IMG/VR virus record: IMGVR_UViG_3300036791_000419
Coordinates: 1 to 40,082 of that record
DNA length: 40,082 nt
Strand: one strand, 5' to 3'
Source: a virus
Below are positions 38,582-40,082 of the stretch, piece after piece. Numbering within the stretch: position 1 is the stretch's first letter; each line of letters starts with the position of its first letter. The position numbers were made by a program, and so were the translations under genes. The notes beneath the pieces are model-generated. The model searched no databases. It saw only the letters and a list, made by a program, of their open reading frames with translations, and had not been told where the DNA came from.

Positions 38582-39101
38582 GGCGGCCTGCGATCGGCAC
38601 CAGGCGGCCGGATCTGCGGCGATCTGGCGCCGGCCTGGTCGGCGGCCGGCCTCGAGCTCGGCGAGCTCGTCGGACAAGGCCGGCCTAGCACCGTTTTGGA
38701 CGGGCGGCCGGCGCGAGGTTTTGGCGTTTCGGCCGGCCGGCCGCGGCGCCGGCCGATCGGCGGAAATCGGCCATTCTCGCGGCCGGAGGGCCGACTAGTG
38801 GCAAGGCCGATGTGGCAAGCTGGCGGGCAAGGCCTTGATTTTCCGCGCTTTTCCGGCCGGCCGCCTCTGCCTTCGAGGCTGACGGCCGCGGCCTTCGGCC
38901 GACCCTGGCGCCCCCATTCGCCGCGGCTCCGCTCCCGAGCATGGCGGCGCTCGCGCCTGGCCAGATTTGGAACGGCTGCGCCTCTTGCCTTTCGGGGGCG
39001 GGCAGGCGCCAAATTTGAAACGGCGCGATCGGGTCGGGGCGGCGTCCGGGCTCCCGCGAATCCGCGGCGATCTGCTGACACTAGGGCAAGGAGGTAAGCG
39101 C

Positions 39102-39665
39102 ATGTCAACCAATCACGGCGACTTGGCTGTGACGAAAGAGGCGCTCGAGCAGGCGAAGGCGCTGGTTGAGCAGGGCGCGGCCGAAGCCGAGCAAATGGAT
39201 CTGTTCGTCGAGAACCCGATTACGGCTGACGAGCTCGAGGACGCGCGCGAAGCGCTCGGCGGCCATGCCGGCGTCGTCTCGGTGCTCAGAGAGGCGCGCA
39301 AGCGGCGCGGCGGCCGCCAGCAGGGCGTGCGCAACCGCCGCACCAACGATTTCGCGCGCTACATCGCGCAATTTGGCCAGGATCCGGCCGTGACCATGAT
39401 GCAAATCCAATCGACGCCAACCGAGGAGCTCGTCGCGCGCTCGCGCCTGGTCGATACGCCCAAGCGCCAAATGTCCTATGCCGATGCCGCGAGCCTCAGA
39501 ATCCGCTGCGCCGAAGGGCTGATGGCCTATGTGCACAGCAAACAACCCATTGCAGTCGATGCCACGATCCGCGGGATTACCGTGGTCGAAGAGATCGGCG
39601 GCGCCGCGGTGATCGAGGCCGAGGTCGAGGAGCTCGAGGTCATGCGGGAGGATGGCGATGGCTGA
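39102..39665 (+). CDS. Putative terminase small subunit
   Basis: 187 aa from ATG 39102, with a strong AAGGAGGTAAG site; the earlier reading in this frame has no ribosome site and unusual composition. The protein is helical and acidic at both ends with a basic middle (REARKRRGGRQQGVRNRRTN) that could bind the packaging site, then DFARYIAQFGQDPAVTMMQI and a helix YADAASLRIRCAEGLMAYVH. Position one gene before terL, at the head of the virion operon, and the charge pattern suggest TerS. No definite HTH signature could be fixed, so the call is by context. Confidence 0.55.
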   Translation: MSTNHGDLAVTKEALEQAKALVEQGAAEAEQMDLFVENPITADELEDAREALGGHAGVVSVLREARKRRGGRQQGVRNRRTNDFARYIAQFGQDPAVTMMQIQSTPTEELVARSRLVDTPKRQMSYADAASLRIRCAEGLMAYVHSKQPIAVDATIRGITVVEEIGGAAVIEAEVEELEVMREDGDG

Positions 39666-39858
39666 TATAGCTGACGTTGTGCCAGGTGGCTTACTACCGA
39701 CCGATCACGTTCACGTCCGAACGAATGACGGGACTTGTTCACGCTGCCGGCGCGCGTGCGACGACGACGACGACAACATTCCGCTGCTGGTGTGGATCGG
39801 CGACGGCGAACGGATGCTGATTTTCTGTCAGGATTGTCTGGGAGGCGACGATGGCTGA
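39658..39858 (+). CDS. Small zinc-ribbon protein between TerS and TerL, 66 aa
   Basis: I prefer ATG 39658, six bases after GGGAGG, over ATG 39652, which sits on top of that site. Cys27, Cys30, Cys57 and Cys60 (CSRC and CQDC) form two knuckles likely to hold a zinc ion, with an Asp-rich loop (CDDDDDN) and a strand LLVWIGDGERMLIF between. It overlaps TerS at its start and TerL at its end, so it is tightly coupled to packaging. It may be an HNH-less accessory of DNA cutting or a small regulator; the role is unknown. Confidence 0.68.
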   Translation: MADIADVVPGGLLPTDHVHVRTNDGTCSRCRRACDDDDDNIPLLVWIGDGERMLIFCQDCLGGDDG

Positions 39859-40082
39859 CACGATCCGCCGGTTGAATTCGCCGGGCCCGATCGCCGATGC
39901 GTTCCTGGCCTCGCGGGCATTTCTGCAAATCCTGATCGGCCCGGTGGGCTCGGCAAAAACGCTCACCGCGCTGCGCAAGATGCGGCGCATCGGGATGCAG
40001 CAGGGCGGGAGGATCGATGAACAGGGCGTGCTCTGGCGCCGCGCGCGCGCCGGGGTGATCCGCGAGTCCTATCCGAATTTGG
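39851..40082 (+). CDS. terL: Terminase large subunit, N-terminal part (continues at window start)
   Basis: ATG 39851 with GGGAGG upstream opens the gene whose body is at 1-1425 in circular reading. This part encodes MADTIRRLNSPGPIADAFLA and the P-loop GPVGSAKT. Translation is in frame through 39956-40082, which duplicates 1-127. The window end truncates it only because the circle was opened here. Confidence 0.92.
   Translation, partial: MADTIRRLNSPGPIADAFLASRAFLQILIGPVGSAKTLTALRKMRRIGMQQGGRIDEQGVLWRRARAGVIRESYPNL
39956..40082. repeat. Right copy of 127-bp terminal direct repeat
   Basis: Exact repeat of bases 1-127. Removing one copy gives a 39,955-bp circle and an intact terminase gene. Confidence 0.97.

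Larger units (their letters stand above)
38108..39101. other. 994-base gene-free region with heptamer arrays
   Basis: Between the accessory operon and the terminase genes. It holds a candidate promoter (38160-38189), a 14-bp inverted repeat (38254-38292) and two arrays of GGTTCCA/TGGAACC (38317-38403 and 38485-38581). The part from 38600 to 39080 is extremely rich in GGCC/GGCCGG palindromes and no reading frame there shows credible protein. Its place beside the terminase suggests it may also hold the packaging (pac/cos) site. Confidence 0.7.

Noticed and set aside
38600-39080. Coding region on either strand upstream of TerS
   Set aside because: Open frames exist on both strands, but their products are low-complexity Arg/Pro/Gly sequence without a ribosome site; the stretch is dominated by GGCC palindromes.
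35249-39097. A 1,282-aa open frame on the plus strand
   Set aside because: It runs antisense through at least seven well-supported minus-strand genes, including ardA, and through the heptamer arrays. Its product has no domain and is Arg/Gly/Ala-rich; it is open only because of high G+C.

Overview
The window looks like one complete circular genome of about 39,955 bp. The first 127 bases (1-127) are repeated exactly at the end (39956-40082), and the large terminase gene runs across that join. It encodes a short-tailed phage with a T7-type virion. By eye the G+C is in the mid-60s. Codon use, the Rcc01079-like spike-base protein and the ParA plus ribbon-helix-helix pair point to an alphaproteobacterial host, perhaps Rhizobiales or relatives. 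That host assignment is inference.

Layout. (1) Plus-strand virion operon, 39102 through the join to 25370: putative TerS, zinc-ribbon protein, TerL, portal, Bbp19-like protein, scaffold, major capsid, tail tubular proteins A and B, four internal or ejected proteins (one 1,478 aa with a tail-lysozyme domain and a putative ADP-ribosyltransferase-like domain), tail fibre with an S74 chaperone, spike-base protein, Asp-box propeller, two-TM protein and lipoprotein. (2) Minus-strand replication unit, 26101 to 25314: RepL-like initiator and a small membrane protein, with an origin-like region at 26150-26360 (21-bp-spaced iterons, A/T patch, inverted DnaA-box-like repeats). (3) Minus-strand maintenance operon, 31703 to 26639: nine small genes, then parA, a ribbon-helix-helix protein, a small HTH protein, a tyrosine recombinase and a last small gene before a terminator. 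(4) Divergent control region 31704-31919. (5) Plus-strand early operon 31920-35438: XRE regulator, small protein, Toprim primase, P-loop ATPase/helicase. (6) Minus-strand accessory operon 38107 to 35516: small proteins, a DUF6884-like protein and ArdA antirestriction, with three copies of a conserved hairpin at gene boundaries. (7) A gene-free stretch 38108-39101 holding 13 heptamers of GGTTCCA type in two arrays.

Taken together, this is best read as a phage-plasmid. It has T7-like particle genes, but it encodes a plasmid initiator, a partition pair and a recombinase. It has no recognisable RNA polymerase, DNA polymerase or stand-alone endolysin. The prophage is probably a low-copy circular plasmid that may also integrate or resolve multimers. 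Lytic DNA synthesis would use the phage primase and helicase with host polymerases. The least expected items are the embedded alternative-frame gene in the 1,478-aa protein, the repeated hairpin modules, the phased heptamer arrays and an ArdA with an inserted zinc ribbon.
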